NCBI GenBank assembly: GCA_012270975.1
Contig: JAAXHH010000074.1
Location: forward strand, 62,001-126,000
Origin: Candidatus Latescibacterota bacterium
GTDB taxonomy: Bacteria; JAAXHH01
Reading direction: 5' to 3'
Length of the DNA stretch: 64,000 nucleotides
Positions 28,941-38,440 of the stretch are shown here, in pieces (the first letter of the stretch is position 1; each line of letters begins with the position of its first letter). The notes below the pieces were generated by a model. The model was not told where the DNA came from. It searched no databases and was given only the letters and a program-made list of their open reading frames with translations. The translations under genes and the position numbers were made by a program.

Positions 28941-31900
28941 ATGCACATGCGACGACTGTTCATCCTGATCCTCGTCCTTTCTCTTCCACCCCTGGTCCAC
29001 GGCCAGGGCGTAACCACGGCGACGCTCAGCGGGCGGGTTCTGGACGAGGCCGGGCGCCCGCTTCCGGGCGCTACCGTAATCGCCCTGCACGGGCCCACGG
29101 GGGTCTCGTCCGGCGTGTTCTCCCGCGACGACGGGCGGTACAACATCGCGGGGCTCAGGACCGGAGGGCCCTATGAGATCCGGGTGAGCTACATTGGCTA
29201 CCGCACCGCTGTCCGGCAGGATATCACGCTGACCATGGGACAACAGGTGCGTACGGATTTCCGGCTGGGCAGGGACGTCATCGAGGCGGGCGAAATCACT
29301 GTAACGGCCCACCGGGACGAGGTGCTCAGCGCGTCGAATACCGGTACCGAGACCCACGTTTCGGCGATCGAGATCGCTCGTCTGCCCTCGATCGCGCGGA
29401 GCATACAAGACTACACGCGGCTGGCGCCCGAAGCGGCGTCGAAGGCGGGCGGGCAGAGTATCGCGGGCAAGAACAACCGCCTGAACAACTTCCAGGTGGA
29501 CGGCGCGGTGCTGAACGACGCTTTCGGCCTGACGGGCGAGGGGCTGCCCACGGGCCAGGTGGGCGCCCAGCCGATCAGCCTGGACGCCATCGAGGAATTC
29601 CAGGTGCAGGTGGCGCCCTTTGACGTGCGTTCCGGAGGTTTCGCGGGAGGCCTTATCAACGCGGTGACGCGCAGCGGAACGAACCGGTTCCGGGGTTCCG
29701 TGTACTGGTTCGGCCGGAACGAATCCCTGGTGGGCGATCTGGACGGAGACGAATTCGGGGATTTCACCGACTACCAGCTTGGCTTCCGGCTCGGCGGCCC
29801 GGTGGCCAGGAACCGGGCTTTCTTCTTCGTCAATGGAGAGCTGCGGCGCCGTTCGAGCCCTTCGAGCGCGGGCCCGGCGGATTCGAGCCAGCCCATTCGC
29901 TTCGGGGCAGGCTCGGCGGATCTGCAGCGGATCGTGGACATCGCCCGCGACAGATACGGGTACGACGCCGGCGGATTCGACCCCTTTTCGCAGGATACGC
30001 GGAATGAAAAGATCTTTGCGCGGTTGGACGTCAATCTATCGTCCAAGCACCGGCTTACCCTCCGCCACAACCTGGTTACCGGCGACCTGGACGACGGCCT
30101 GCGCCGTGGCCGCACCCTCTTTACGCTTACCAGCAACCAGTTCATGCGCGACAACGTCACCCAGTCGTCGGTCGTGCAGCTCAACAGCACCTTCTCCGGC
30201 AGCCTGGCCAATGAAGCGCGGTTATCCTACAGCCGCGTGCGGGACAAGCGGTCGCCGCTGTCCGCTTCCTTTCCCCAGGTCCAGATCGACCTCGAAGAAC
30301 CGGGCGGCGCGTTCCTCGGCGAGGTACGACTCGGCGTGGAGCGGTTTTCCCAAGCCAACACGCTGGACCAGGACACCTTCGAATTCACGAACGATCTTCA
30401 CTTCTTCAGGGCGGATCACACCATAACGATCGGTACGCACAACGAGTTCATATCCTTCGACAACCTGTTCATCCAGGACTATTACGGGGCCTACGAATTC
30501 GACAGTATCGAGGCTTTCGAGCGAGGTACGCCTGCCCGCTTCCTCCTGAGTCGTTCCAGGGTAACCGGCGTCGAGCAGCCCCGCGCCGCATGGGACTACG
30601 TGCAGCTGGGATTCTACGCACAGGACGCCTGGAGGGTGAGTCCTCGGCTCAGCCTGAACTTCGGATTGCGGGCCGACGTGCCGATCCTTCCGACCGAACC
30701 TCTGGCCAATGACCGATTCGCCCGCCAGTTCTCCGGCCAGCGGACGGACCGGACCCCGGGCGGCCAGGTCCTCTGGTCTCCCCGCTTCGGATTCAATTTC
30801 GACGCCGGAGGGGACCGCGGGACGCAGATCCGAGGCGGCGCCGGCGTCTTCGCGGGGCTGCCGCCGGCCGTCTGGCTTTCCAACGCCTACAGCAACACCG
30901 GCGTGGACTTCACCCGCATCGATCTCGCGACCTTCCGGGACCAGGACGTTCCCGCTTTCGTGGCCGACCCCTTCGCGCAACCGCTTCCGCTCGACGGCAG
31001 TCTCGCCGCGCCACAGACCTCGGAGGTCAACGTCATCGATCCCGCCTTTCGGCTGCCCCGGGTGTTCCGCACTAACCTCGCCGTGGACCGCAGGCTGCCC
31101 CTGGACCTGGTCGGCACCGTGGAAGTCCTGCTGGCCCGGAACATGGACGACGTCAGGTTCCGCAATCTCAACATCGGGGACGGCGGCATGCCGACGGGCA
31201 CGACCCCGGACGGGCGTCCTGACTACGGCGGCAGGAAGGTCAGCGGGGACTTCACCAACGTCATCCTCCTGGAGAATACGAACAAGGGCCGCCAGTTCAA
31301 TCTGACGCTGCGGCTGCGCAAGGGGCAAAACACGCCCATTCTGCCCGGACTCTTTGGCAGCGTCGCCTACGTTTTCCAGGATGCGGAGGACATCAACAGC
31401 GGTCGGTCGAGCCGCGCCATCTCCAACTGGCAGTACAACGAGACCGACGATCCCAACGGCGAGACGACCGCCACATCCGATTTCGAGGTCCGGCACCGGG
31501 TCCTGGCCAGCGGGTCCTGGAAGTTCGATTTCGGACGGGAACTCGCCACTACCGTCTCCGTCTTCTACGAAGGCAGCGCGGGAGATCCGTACAGCTACAT
31601 GTATGCCGACGACGTGAACGGCGACGGCATCCGGGGCAACGACCTCGCCTACATCCCGGCCGGCAGGAGCGACGTAAGCGCAGAGGTCACCGACGACGAG
31701 TGGCGGGCGATCGACGCATTCGTCGATTCCGACCCCGCGCTGCGCGCCGCCCGGGGCGGTATCGTACAACGCAACGCGAGCCGCTCGCCGTGGCGGAACC
31801 GGCTGGACCTGCGCCTGATCCAGCAACTGCCCTCGATACGGAACCAACACTTTGAATTGACGCTGGACGTGTTGAACCTGACCAACCTGATCAACAGCGA

Positions 31901-32102
31901 ATGGGGCCAGAGCCGCTACGTCCGGTTCGACGCCGCCGGCCTGTTCAATTTCGACGGGTACGACGAACAAGGCAGGCCTGACCTGGACCTCCGGGTCCGC
32001 GACGCCAACGAAGACGGCTCGATAGACCGCGAGGACGTGTTCCAGGTCACCAACCTCTCGTCCCGCTGGCAGGTGCAGATGGGGGTGCGGTATACGTTTT
32101 AA
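28941..32102 (+). CDS. Oar-like TonB-dependent receptor with N-terminal carboxypeptidase-regulatory domain
   Basis: A 1053-residue outer-membrane receptor. A signal peptide (MHMRRLFILILVLSL…VHGQG) is followed by a CarboxypepD_reg-like beta-sandwich (about 25-105: SGRVLDEAGRPLPGATV). The plug then has the Oar-type signature (LPSIARSIQDYTRLAPEA, NNFQVDGAVLNDAFGL, EEFQVQVAPFDVRSGGFAGG), and a large barrel ends in Phe. GGAG lies eight bases before ATG 28941; an ATG at 28869 is an alternative start. The open frame continues far upstream over the antisense mannonate dehydratase, which is an artefact. Relatives import large oligomers or serve in protein secretion; the cargo is unknown. Confidence 0.88.
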   Translation: MHMRRLFILILVLSLPPLVHGQGVTTATLSGRVLDEAGRPLPGATVIALHGPTGVSSGVFSRDDGRYNIAGLRTGGPYEIRVSYIGYRTAVRQDITLTMGQQVRTDFRLGRDVIEAGEITVTAHRDEVLSASNTGTETHVSAIEIARLPSIARSIQDYTRLAPEAASKAGGQSIAGKNNRLNNFQVDGAVLNDAFGLTGEGLPTGQVGAQPISLDAIEEFQVQVAPFDVRSGGFAGGLINAVTRSGTNRFRGSVYWFGRNESLVGDLDGDEFGDFTDYQLGFRLGGPVARNRAFFFVNGELRRRSSPSSAGPADSSQPIRFGAGSADLQRIVDIARDRYGYDAGGFDPFSQDTRNEKIFARLDVNLSSKHRLTLRHNLVTGDLDDGLRRGRTLFTLTSNQFMRDNVTQSSVVQLNSTFSGSLANEARLSYSRVRDKRSPLSASFPQVQIDLEEPGGAFLGEVRLGVERFSQANTLDQDTFEFTNDLHFFRADHTITIGTHNEFISFDNLFIQDYYGAYEFDSIEAFERGTPARFLLSRSRVTGVEQPRAAWDYVQLGFYAQDAWRVSPRLSLNFGLRADVPILPTEPLANDRFARQFSGQRTDRTPGGQVLWSPRFGFNFDAGGDRGTQIRGGAGVFAGLPPAVWLSNAYSNTGVDFTRIDLATFRDQDVPAFVADPFAQPLPLDGSLAAPQTSEVNVIDPAFRLPRVFRTNLAVDRRLPLDLVGTVEVLLARNMDDVRFRNLNIGDGGMPTGTTPDGRPDYGGRKVSGDFTNVILLENTNKGRQFNLTLRLRKGQNTPILPGLFGSVAYVFQDAEDINSGRSSRAISNWQYNETDDPNGETTATSDFEVRHRVLASGSWKFDFGRELATTVSVFYEGSAGDPYSYMYADDVNGDGIRGNDLAYIPAGRSDVSAEVTDDEWRAIDAFVDSDPALRAARGGIVQRNASRSPWRNRLDLRLIQQLPSIRNQHFELTLDVLNLTNLINSEWGQSRYVRFDAAGLFNFDGYDEQGRPDLDLRVRDANEDGSIDREDVFQVTNLSSRWQVQMGVRYTF

Positions 32103-32210
32103 TGAAGTTGACGGAACACCGGGTCCGGTTATATTAGTTCGTCCATTTTTGGCAACTATGTACTGAAACAGAAATCAAGAGCGTTAACCGTCCCTAGACA
32201 GGAGGATTAC

Positions 32211-33056
32211 GTGAAACTGGCATACTACAACGATTATACCCTGGGCGTTATCGAGAACGATGCGATCACCGACGTATCGGCTGCCGTGGCGGATGCCGGG
32301 GTGTCCAGCCCCCAGGCACAGATGGAAGCGGTCATCAGCGGTTGGGACACTTATGGCGGCCGCATCGCCGAGGCCGCGCAGGGACAGGCCGGCACGCCCC
32401 TGTCCGCGGTCAGTCTGCGGGCGCCGTTACCGCGCCCGGGACAACTGCTTTGCCTGGCGGGGAACTACATCGAACCCGATCACCCCACGAAGGAGACCTT
32501 CAACGCCTTTCTGAAATCCAACACGTCCGTCATGGGACAGGACGCGGTCGTGGAACTGCCCGACACGGACGCCTCGGTCTTCCACTTCGAGCCCGAACTC
32601 GCCATCGTCATCGGGAAGCGGGCCAGCAAGCTCAACGCGGACGAGGCCCTGGATCACATCTTCGGCTACACCCATTTTATCGACGTCTCGGCCCGCGGCC
32701 TGCCCGGCGGCTTCTTCCTCGGCAAGAGCTGGCACACCTTCGGCCCCATGGGTCCCGCGCTGGTCACGGCCGACGAAGTGGGCGACGCCAACGACCTGCC
32801 CGCGAAGATGTGGATCAACGGCAACCTCAAGCACGATTTCTCCACCGGCGAAATGGCCCGGCACATTCCCGAACTCCTGGCTGAAGTGACCGCCGTGGTC
32901 ACCCTCGAGCCCGGCGACGTCGTCTCCACGGGCACGCACCACTACGCCTTGAGCCCCGTACAGGACGGCGACAGTCTGCGCCTGAGCATTGACAAACTGG
33001 GGCCCGCGTTGACGATTACCTGTGCGGATGATCAGAAGAGGACTTGGGAGCGGTAG
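32211..33056 (+). CDS. Fumarylacetoacetate hydrolase family protein
   Basis: A 281-residue enzyme of the FAH/HpaG fold, which hydrolyses or decarboxylates beta-diketo or 2-oxo acids with Mg2+. Metal ligands Glu127, Glu129 (HFEPELAIVIG) and Asp158 (FIDVSARG) are present, and FFLGKSW and LEPGDVVSTGT match later family blocks. The start is GTG at 32211 with AGGAGG five bases upstream. The usual GYTxxNDVSARD is GYTHFIDVSARG here. It probably acts in sugar-acid or aromatic breakdown and may be transcribed with the receptor gene 108 bp upstream. Confidence 0.85.
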   Translation: MKLAYYNDYTLGVIENDAITDVSAAVADAGVSSPQAQMEAVISGWDTYGGRIAEAAQGQAGTPLSAVSLRAPLPRPGQLLCLAGNYIEPDHPTKETFNAFLKSNTSVMGQDAVVELPDTDASVFHFEPELAIVIGKRASKLNADEALDHIFGYTHFIDVSARGLPGGFFLGKSWHTFGPMGPALVTADEVGDANDLPAKMWINGNLKHDFSTGEMARHIPELLAEVTAVVTLEPGDVVSTGTHHYALSPVQDGDSLRLSIDKLGPALTITCADDQKRTWER

Positions 33057-33101
33057 GCGGCTGATTGCGGTTCGCTTACCTAACGGTGACACGATAAGCA
33101 T

Positions 33102-34172
33102 ATGAGTACTTTTCAGAACGAATCAACTCATTTGAGTCCAACACTCTGGATGGTTCGAGCTGGCAGAAAAGCTGCCTACCTGGCTCATTTTCTGAGTGAG
33201 GGGTTAGTAGCCATCGGTTGGGGAAGGGGTGGTCCGGTCGGTCCGAATGACTCTGATGAGGATTTAAGACGACGATTCGAGGAGGCGTATCCGGAAAACA
33301 AGCCCGGAACACGCGCCTCCTGGGTAGCCCAGGTCAAGAGATTCGTCCGAGAGGTTGAGGTCGGTGATACCGTAGTCACGTACGATCCGGAAACTCGGCA
33401 ATACCACATGGGGCAAGTTGGTACTGATGCGACATTCAGTACACGGCTTGTTGACAATTCAGAACGACATGAGTACGTGCGTATGGTTAAATGGGAGGGC
33501 ACGGTTTCCCGAGATGATCTTTCAACGACTACACGGAACAGCCTGGGCTCGATCTCCACTCTGTTTAAGCCCTCTGACAATGCAAGCGCTGAAATGCTGC
33601 AGCTTCTTGATGGAGAGGAACAAACTTCACAGCCTGTCGAAGGTACTCGGCCAGAATCCGATGAATCCGATTCGATTCAGATACTGCAGGAGTACATCGA
33701 TAAATCCGATGAATTTGTCGCAGATCAAATCGCGAAGTTGGACTGGGAGCAACTGCAAGAACTGGTGGCCGGGATAGTACGTGCGATGGGGTATAGGACA
33801 AGAGTTGCCAATCCGGGACCGGATCGCGGCGTTGACGTGTTTGCCTCACCAGATGGATTGGGGCTTGAAGAACCACGTATATTCATTGAAGTCAAACACC
33901 GTGAAGGCGCCGTCGGCGCCCAGGGAATTCGATCTTTTCTCGGTGGCCGCAGAGACGGTGACCGGTGTCTGTATGTAAGTACAGGTGGATTCTCGAAGGA
34001 GGCTCGGTATGAGGCAGAAAGATCTCAGATTCCGTTGACGCTCATAGCGATGCCGGAACTCCGGGAATTGCTTGTCGATTACTATGAATCGCTCGATTCA
34101 GAGACACGGGCGCTCGTACCCCTCAGGAAAGTGTATTGGCCCGTCCAGCCAGACTCGGGCGACATCGTATAG
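33102..34172 (+). CDS. Solitary Mrr-type restriction endonuclease with EVE-like N-domain
   Basis: A 356-residue protein, clearly lower in GC than its neighbours. The N-terminal 150 residues (LWMVRAGRKAAYLAHF… AIGWG… VGDTVVTYD) resemble EVE/PUA-like modified-base readers. An acidic linker (170-200) precedes an Mrr catalytic domain with the PD-(D/E)xK core: Asp245 (DRGVDVFAS), Glu263-Val-Lys265 (FIEVKH) and Gln274. Type IV enzymes of this layout cut modified, often phage, DNA. There is no methyltransferase next to it, consistent with modification dependence. No good ribosome site precedes ATG 33102. Confidence 0.82.
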   Translation: MSTFQNESTHLSPTLWMVRAGRKAAYLAHFLSEGLVAIGWGRGGPVGPNDSDEDLRRRFEEAYPENKPGTRASWVAQVKRFVREVEVGDTVVTYDPETRQYHMGQVGTDATFSTRLVDNSERHEYVRMVKWEGTVSRDDLSTTTRNSLGSISTLFKPSDNASAEMLQLLDGEEQTSQPVEGTRPESDESDSIQILQEYIDKSDEFVADQIAKLDWEQLQELVAGIVRAMGYRTRVANPGPDRGVDVFASPDGLGLEEPRIFIEVKHREGAVGAQGIRSFLGGRRDGDRCLYVSTGGFSKEARYEAERSQIPLTLIAMPELRELLVDYYESLDSETRALVPLRKVYWPVQPDSGDIV

Positions 34173-34518
34173 TCCGAATCAATCCATCCCGTTATACATT
34201 CCCATTCCGACACAACTCCGGGCCCCGTCGCCAACCGCCTCGGCTCCTAGTCTGACTCACCACCTTAATCACAATATGCCGGCAAGGCCGTAGCCCCCGG
34301 GTGTCAGACGATCGTAGTAAATCCTTGGCAGGACTGTCTCCTCGCCAACGTGTATCGGATCACGCTGGACTTGGCCACTTGGCCTCTTCATTTCGGTGAA
34401 CCCTGATCCACACGGTCTTAAATCGGGCGGATAAAGGAAAGTGTATCTGAAGAATCGTACTTAAGTACATTCGGCCCCAAATCGCGGATCAGCCCTTGGT
34501 CGTGTTTTGTAGAGTGAA
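34173..34518. other. Intergenic region between convergent Mrr and Fic genes
   Basis: No gene or RNA recognised in these 346 bp. It contains one perfect 12-bp palindrome, GTACTTAAGTAC (34457-34468), of unknown role. There is no clear intrinsic terminator for either convergent gene. Confidence 0.5.
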
Positions 34519-35862
34519 TCAGCCCAACTCCCTTTCCCCTGCAAGCCTCGTTTCCAGATCTACGGGGGCGGTAAACACCCACTTCTTGCCTACCTTCTCC
34601 ATACTGAAAAATCCACGCTCGTGTAGTTCCAGCAAATCAGTTCTCGCGGTCTGATAAACAACGCCGTGGTAGGCCTTATGTGCGTTGATCGTGTACCGAT
34701 GACCCGGATGTCTCACGGCGTGGCTAAGCAGATCTCGTTGACGGTGGTTGAAGGTATCCAGGTTCTTTACTTTCGATTCGAGCGCCTTCAGTTGCCTGGT
34801 TCTCCTGTGGATGAACTTATTCAACTCCTCGATGGATCTGCGAATGACGTTCAGATGATAGAGCAGAAAATACGTGAGGTCATTACCGTCGGTTTCGGTA
34901 TGCAGGAAGGACAGACCGTATTTCGAAGGCGCCTTTAGCAGGATCTGCGATATCGAGATATACTCGCATAGCCAATAGCCCTGGTGAAGCATGGACCAGT
35001 AGAACAGCGCCCTGGCACAACGGCCGTTCCCATCAACGAAAGGGTGATCGTAACCCATCCAGAAGTGGAGGAAGATGGATCGAAGCACGGGATGAATAAA
35101 AGGTTTCTCCGATGCGCTGTTGAAAAACTCGCACATTGCATCTACCCTTTCCCCGAGTGTATCCGCATGTGGAGGACGGTGGAACACCTGTCCTTCATGA
35201 TCGCCTACGTAAATGTCATCTGATGGATTGCGGAATCTACCCTCCGCCGCAGGGTCGTCAAGTGTACCGCGAGTCACACGCTCATGAATACGCAGGACGT
35301 GTTCCGGGGTCATCTTTTCAGCTTTCAAGTCGGCGATCATCTTCATCGTGAAATAGTTATTGGTGATCATGGTCTCGCTGCGACCGCGCGGTTTACGCCC
35401 GCTGCGAAACATCTCCTTGGCAACTCTCCGAGTCGTGGATGCGCCTTCGAGTCGGCTGGAATTAATCGCCTCTTCGATGAGCGACTCAACGTAGTAGCGG
35501 TCTCTAGTCTCCGGATTGGTTACCTGGGACGGCATCTCGATTCGGCCACCTACCCTGAGATCGATTTCGTGTAACAATTCGGGAATGGGATCTACCAAAT
35601 TGTAGTTGAATTGATTGCCGTTCTTGTCGGCCAGAAGCGGGAGTTGACTCGCCGAGGCGATTCTCGCCGTCTTGATTCCAAACCACCACTCTTCGTGGCT
35701 TAATTCATCAGGCGGGGTTCGATGTAAGAGTTCGTCCCAGTGCAGGTATTTGCCGTTTATACGTGAAGAGACCGTCCGCATCAGTTCGAGGAACTTCTCT
35801 TTATCCGAACCGATCTTGGAGAGTAGTTTTAATAGATCGGGGGGGGTTTTAGGGATTTGCAT
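34519..35862 (-). CDS. Fic domain protein (class II, self-inhibited AMPylator type)
   Basis: A 447-residue Fic protein. The catalytic motif H273-P-F-V-D-G-N-G-R281-C-A-R284 is complete, so transfer of AMP (or another nucleotide moiety) from a nucleotide to a target hydroxyl is expected. An inhibitory helix motif [S/T]xxxE[G/N] is present before the Fic core (Ser135…Glu139-Gly140), making it class II with built-in autoinhibition and no separate antitoxin. The C-terminal 100 residues look like a winged helix (HRQRDLLSHAVRH… ARTDLLELHERGFF), as in Fic/DOC transcription-factor-like proteins. It lies beside the Mrr gene in lower-GC DNA and is probably part of an accessory or defence segment. Confidence 0.87.
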   Translation of the reverse strand: MQIPKTPPDLLKLLSKIGSDKEKFLELMRTVSSRINGKYLHWDELLHRTPPDELSHEEWWFGIKTARIASASQLPLLADKNGNQFNYNLVDPIPELLHEIDLRVGGRIEMPSQVTNPETRDRYYVESLIEEAINSSRLEGASTTRRVAKEMFRSGRKPRGRSETMITNNYFTMKMIADLKAEKMTPEHVLRIHERVTRGTLDDPAAEGRFRNPSDDIYVGDHEGQVFHRPPHADTLGERVDAMCEFFNSASEKPFIHPVLRSIFLHFWMGYDHPFVDGNGRCARALFYWSMLHQGYWLCEYISISQILLKAPSKYGLSFLHTETDGNDLTYFLLYHLNVIRRSIEELNKFIHRRTRQLKALESKVKNLDTFNHRQRDLLSHAVRHPGHRYTINAHKAYHGVVYQTARTDLLELHERGFFSMEKVGKKWVFTAPVDLETRLAGERELG

Positions 35863-35889
35863 TTTGGAAATTGACGTGGAGGCCCAGCC

Positions 35890-35922
35890 ACTAATTTAAT
35901 ACTAATATGTTTTAATTTAGTA
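35890..35922. repeat. Phased ACTAAT array, copy 1
   Basis: ACTAAT at 35890 and 35901 (11 bp apart) followed by the complement AATTTAGTA at 35914-35922. It lies just upstream of the Fic gene start. Confidence 0.6.
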
Positions 35923-36030
35923 GATAAATTTACTTCCGCAACTGTAATCAGTACTAAGCCGAAACAACATTAAGATTACATTTAACTTTCACATACCGAA
36001 AACAGGAAAGGTTAGCGGTATCGCAGTCAT

Positions 36031-36068
36031 ACCACTAATCTATTACTAATCAATACTAAATTACTATT
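36031..36068. repeat. Phased ACTAAT array, copy 2
   Basis: ACTAAT at 36034 and 36045, then ACTAAA at 36055 and ACTATT at 36063 (steps of 11, 10 and 8 bp). Confidence 0.6.
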
Positions 36069-36110
36069 AAACTACAGGGAAAGCGGTAGGCAGAAGACCA
36101 CCGTACCTTA

Positions 36111-36150
36111 AACTACTAATTTACTACTAATAAACACTAAATTAGTATAA
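36111..36150. repeat. Phased ACTAAT array, copy 3 (paired with copy 4)
   Basis: ACTAAT at 36115 and 36126, ACTAAA at 36136, then the complement ATTAGT (steps 11 and 10). ACTAATTTA and TAAATTAGT form a 9-bp inverted repeat. It is nearly identical to copy 4, exactly 2500 bp away, and ends at the stop codon of the pseudo-nucleotidase gene. Confidence 0.7.
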
Positions 36151-36151
36151 G

Positions 36152-38440
36152 TCACCTGTAGTAACGCCAATCGTATCCGAGGCCGACCTGCAGTTCGAAC
36201 TTGACGGCGGCCCGGTCGACGTCGCTGTCCCGGTGGAGGAAGATGTTCGCGTCGAGTGTGGCGGAAAGATCGTCCAGCAGGCGGAAACGCAGGTGGTTGT
36301 AGTGTTGCACGGACATCGTCCGGCGCTGTCCGGTGCCCCAGAAAACCCGGGCCTGCGACGACAGTGTATTGCCTTCCAGCAGCGTTGTCCTGTACTCGGG
36401 CGCCAACTCGACGCCCACGACATTCATCGCGGTGACCCGGTCTCTTTCCATGGCCAGGCCGACACGAACGATCGCCTGGGAACCCAGTTCCGTCTGGAGA
36501 CCACCCTTGAAACGGAACACGACGGGGTGCGTCTGTCCTTCGTCACCCGTCCATACCGTGTTGACGTCGAACCCGACGAACTGGGACAGCGGCGAGTACG
36601 GTAATGAATAAAGCAGTTCGCCGTCGATCCGGTCCACGGCCTCCCTTTGGCTTCCGTTACTGTTCAACCTGCCGTAGCCTGTCCTGAACTGGGCCGAAAA
36701 CGTCCCCACCGGGGTATACCGGGTTGAATGGTGCTCGACATGAACGAGCCAGGCCAGGGCTTCCTCGCCGCGCAGGAACGGATCGCGGCTGTACCGGTCG
36801 GTGGGCCCTTCCAGTGTCGTCTGCGACAAGGATCCATTTAACCGCGTGCTGCCCTCCATCACACTACGCGGTCCGCGACGGATCCCCTCCCATCGGTCCA
36901 CGTTGCCGTTTCCCCGTACGTGGGCCGCTTTCATTTCCCTCAGCCCGATGCGCGCACCGGGATCGTTCGATAGGCGAAAATTCCCGGTCCCCCGGATCAG
37001 GTCTGGATCCGCCAGGATCATCGGAACGGCCACCACGTATGTCCTGGCCTGATTCAGCGGCTGGCCGTCAACCGTGCCCGATTCCGCATCGTACCCCGCG
37101 AAGACCACGTCGTGTTCCCGCGGCAGCCTGCCGATCCATGCTCGCAACCGCCGCCCCGACATGGCAATACGGACGAGCACGTCGTTGTCACGCACCAGCC
37201 GCGTAACCGTACGTAAGTGGACTTCCCCGTCCAGACGTATCGGCCGAAGGGCGTGCCGGTCTATCGCGGCGACATCGGCCGCCAGTTTCGTGCGTGCCAC
37301 GTCGGCGATCCAGGACCCGGTATCCTCGATGGGTTCCCGGGTCGTGCCAATCCGGACGTCATAGACCCTGCGCACGGTTTCCCTGTGCCCGGCGACGACA
37401 GCCGATACCGCGGGATCCACCGGCGTGGCCGAGCCGGCAGGCACCAGGACAGGACTCAGATTGGAAATGGCCGTACTGCCGCCTTCCCGGCGAAAGGTGA
37501 TTTCAAGCCTGCCCAGATGGGAACCTCGTCCCGGCGTGGTAACCAGGTATCTGCCATCGACGAACCGGACCACATGCTCCGCCGGGCGCGGTTCGGGACC
37601 GGCTGCCGTGCCCCCCGCGATGAACAGCTGAACTTGTGGAAAAGCCAGCGCGAAGTCCCTTGCCTCGTTTATGCTCATGTTGACCAGCGCGATGCGTACG
37701 TCCGCGCGGCCCGCAGGACCGGCCAGGAGCGATTCGAGCGTCTCGCGCGGATCGTGGATATCCAGGGCCGCATGACCTACAGATGAAAAGTCGTCGGCAA
37801 TCTGGGACGAGACAAGCCCCATGACGGCGATCTGCAATCCGCTTCTTTCGGTCAGCAGGAACGGAGCGATGGGCCCATCGACCGCGTCGCCCAACTCCAG
37901 GTTGGCACCTAATACTGGAAAATCCGCCTGGCCTGCACGGATTGCGAGCGTGTCGGGCCCGTAGGTGAACTCATGTCCGCCCACTGCAATGGCGTCATAT
38001 CCCGCCATGCCCATGAGTTGAAACAACGTTTTGCAGCCATCCACGTCGCAGGCGGGCGTCGCGCCCATTGCGTTCCCGCCGTCCAGGACCAGGGTCGAAA
38101 CGCCGCCGGTGCCTTCATGGGCACGGATCATCGATACGAGTGCGGCCAGTCCGCTTTGGTCCACCGCGTTTTCCGGACCCTGATTCCAAGACAGATCCGC
38201 ATCATCGATCCTTTCCTCGGAGTAGATATTGCCCCGCAGATCGTTGGTGTGGAAAATGGTAAGCCGATGCTCGGTAACCTGGGCGTCTACCTGGGCGTTG
38301 ATCCGTGGGTCGGTCTGGTGGGCAGCCCGGGCGTTGGCCAGGGCGTCAACCTGTGCGTTGGCTGTTGGCGGGGAATGAACGGCTCCCGCGACCATGCCCC
38401 ACCACGCTGCCGTGGTGGCCATCAATACGGTCTTTATCAC
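36152..38440 (-). CDS. Catalytically degenerate 5'-nucleotidase-like protein fused to an outer-membrane beta-barrel
   Basis: A 762-residue exported protein with a GTG start and a signal peptide ending near ANAQ. Residues 58-280 align by eye with the UshA/YfkN metallophosphatase domain, but the metal and catalytic positions are changed: HTNDLRG (Arg69 for the DxH His), DGGN (Asn123 for the bridging Asp), GGHE (Gly155 for the GNHE Asn), NMS (254-256) for the x-S-H His, and GGTA (276-279) for GGHTH. A 5'-nucleotidase C-terminal-like domain follows (about 340-510), then roughly 220 residues of alternating beta-strands with aromatic ends. This is probably a surface pseudoenzyme or binding protein. 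Phased ACTAAT arrays lie on both sides. Confidence 0.7.
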   Translation of the reverse strand: MIKTVLMATTAAWWGMVAGAVHSPPTANAQVDALANARAAHQTDPRINAQVDAQVTEHRLTIFHTNDLRGNIYSEERIDDADLSWNQGPENAVDQSGLAALVSMIRAHEGTGGVSTLVLDGGNAMGATPACDVDGCKTLFQLMGMAGYDAIAVGGHEFTYGPDTLAIRAGQADFPVLGANLELGDAVDGPIAPFLLTERSGLQIAVMGLVSSQIADDFSSVGHAALDIHDPRETLESLLAGPAGRADVRIALVNMSINEARDFALAFPQVQLFIAGGTAAGPEPRPAEHVVRFVDGRYLVTTPGRGSHLGRLEITFRREGGSTAISNLSPVLVPAGSATPVDPAVSAVVAGHRETVRRVYDVRIGTTREPIEDTGSWIADVARTKLAADVAAIDRHALRPIRLDGEVHLRTVTRLVRDNDVLVRIAMSGRRLRAWIGRLPREHDVVFAGYDAESGTVDGQPLNQARTYVVAVPMILADPDLIRGTGNFRLSNDPGARIGLREMKAAHVRGNGNVDRWEGIRRGPRSVMEGSTRLNGSLSQTTLEGPTDRYSRDPFLRGEEALAWLVHVEHHSTRYTPVGTFSAQFRTGYGRLNSNGSQREAVDRIDGELLYSLPYSPLSQFVGFDVNTVWTGDEGQTHPVVFRFKGGLQTELGSQAIVRVGLAMERDRVTAMNVVGVELAPEYRTTLLEGNTLSSQARVFWGTGQRRTMSVQHYNHLRFRLLDDLSATLDANIFLHRDSDVDRAAVKFELQVGLGYDWRYYR

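Noticed and set aside
30222-31970. 582-codon minus-strand frame inside the Oar-like receptor gene
   Set aside because: Antisense shadow; the plus-strand receptor has domain signatures throughout.
32118-32129. ACCGGGTCCGGT as a terminator after the Oar-like receptor
   Set aside because: The loop would be only two bases and no T-run follows directly.
34457-34468. Palindrome GTACTTAAGTAC as an operator or terminator
   Set aside because: It is isolated between convergent genes without promoter hexamers or a T-run. Twelve-bp palindromes occur by chance at this scale.
35890-36150. ACTAAT arrays as a CRISPR array
   Set aside because: Units are 6-7 bp at 10-11 bp steps with no spacers of CRISPR length, and no cas genes are present.
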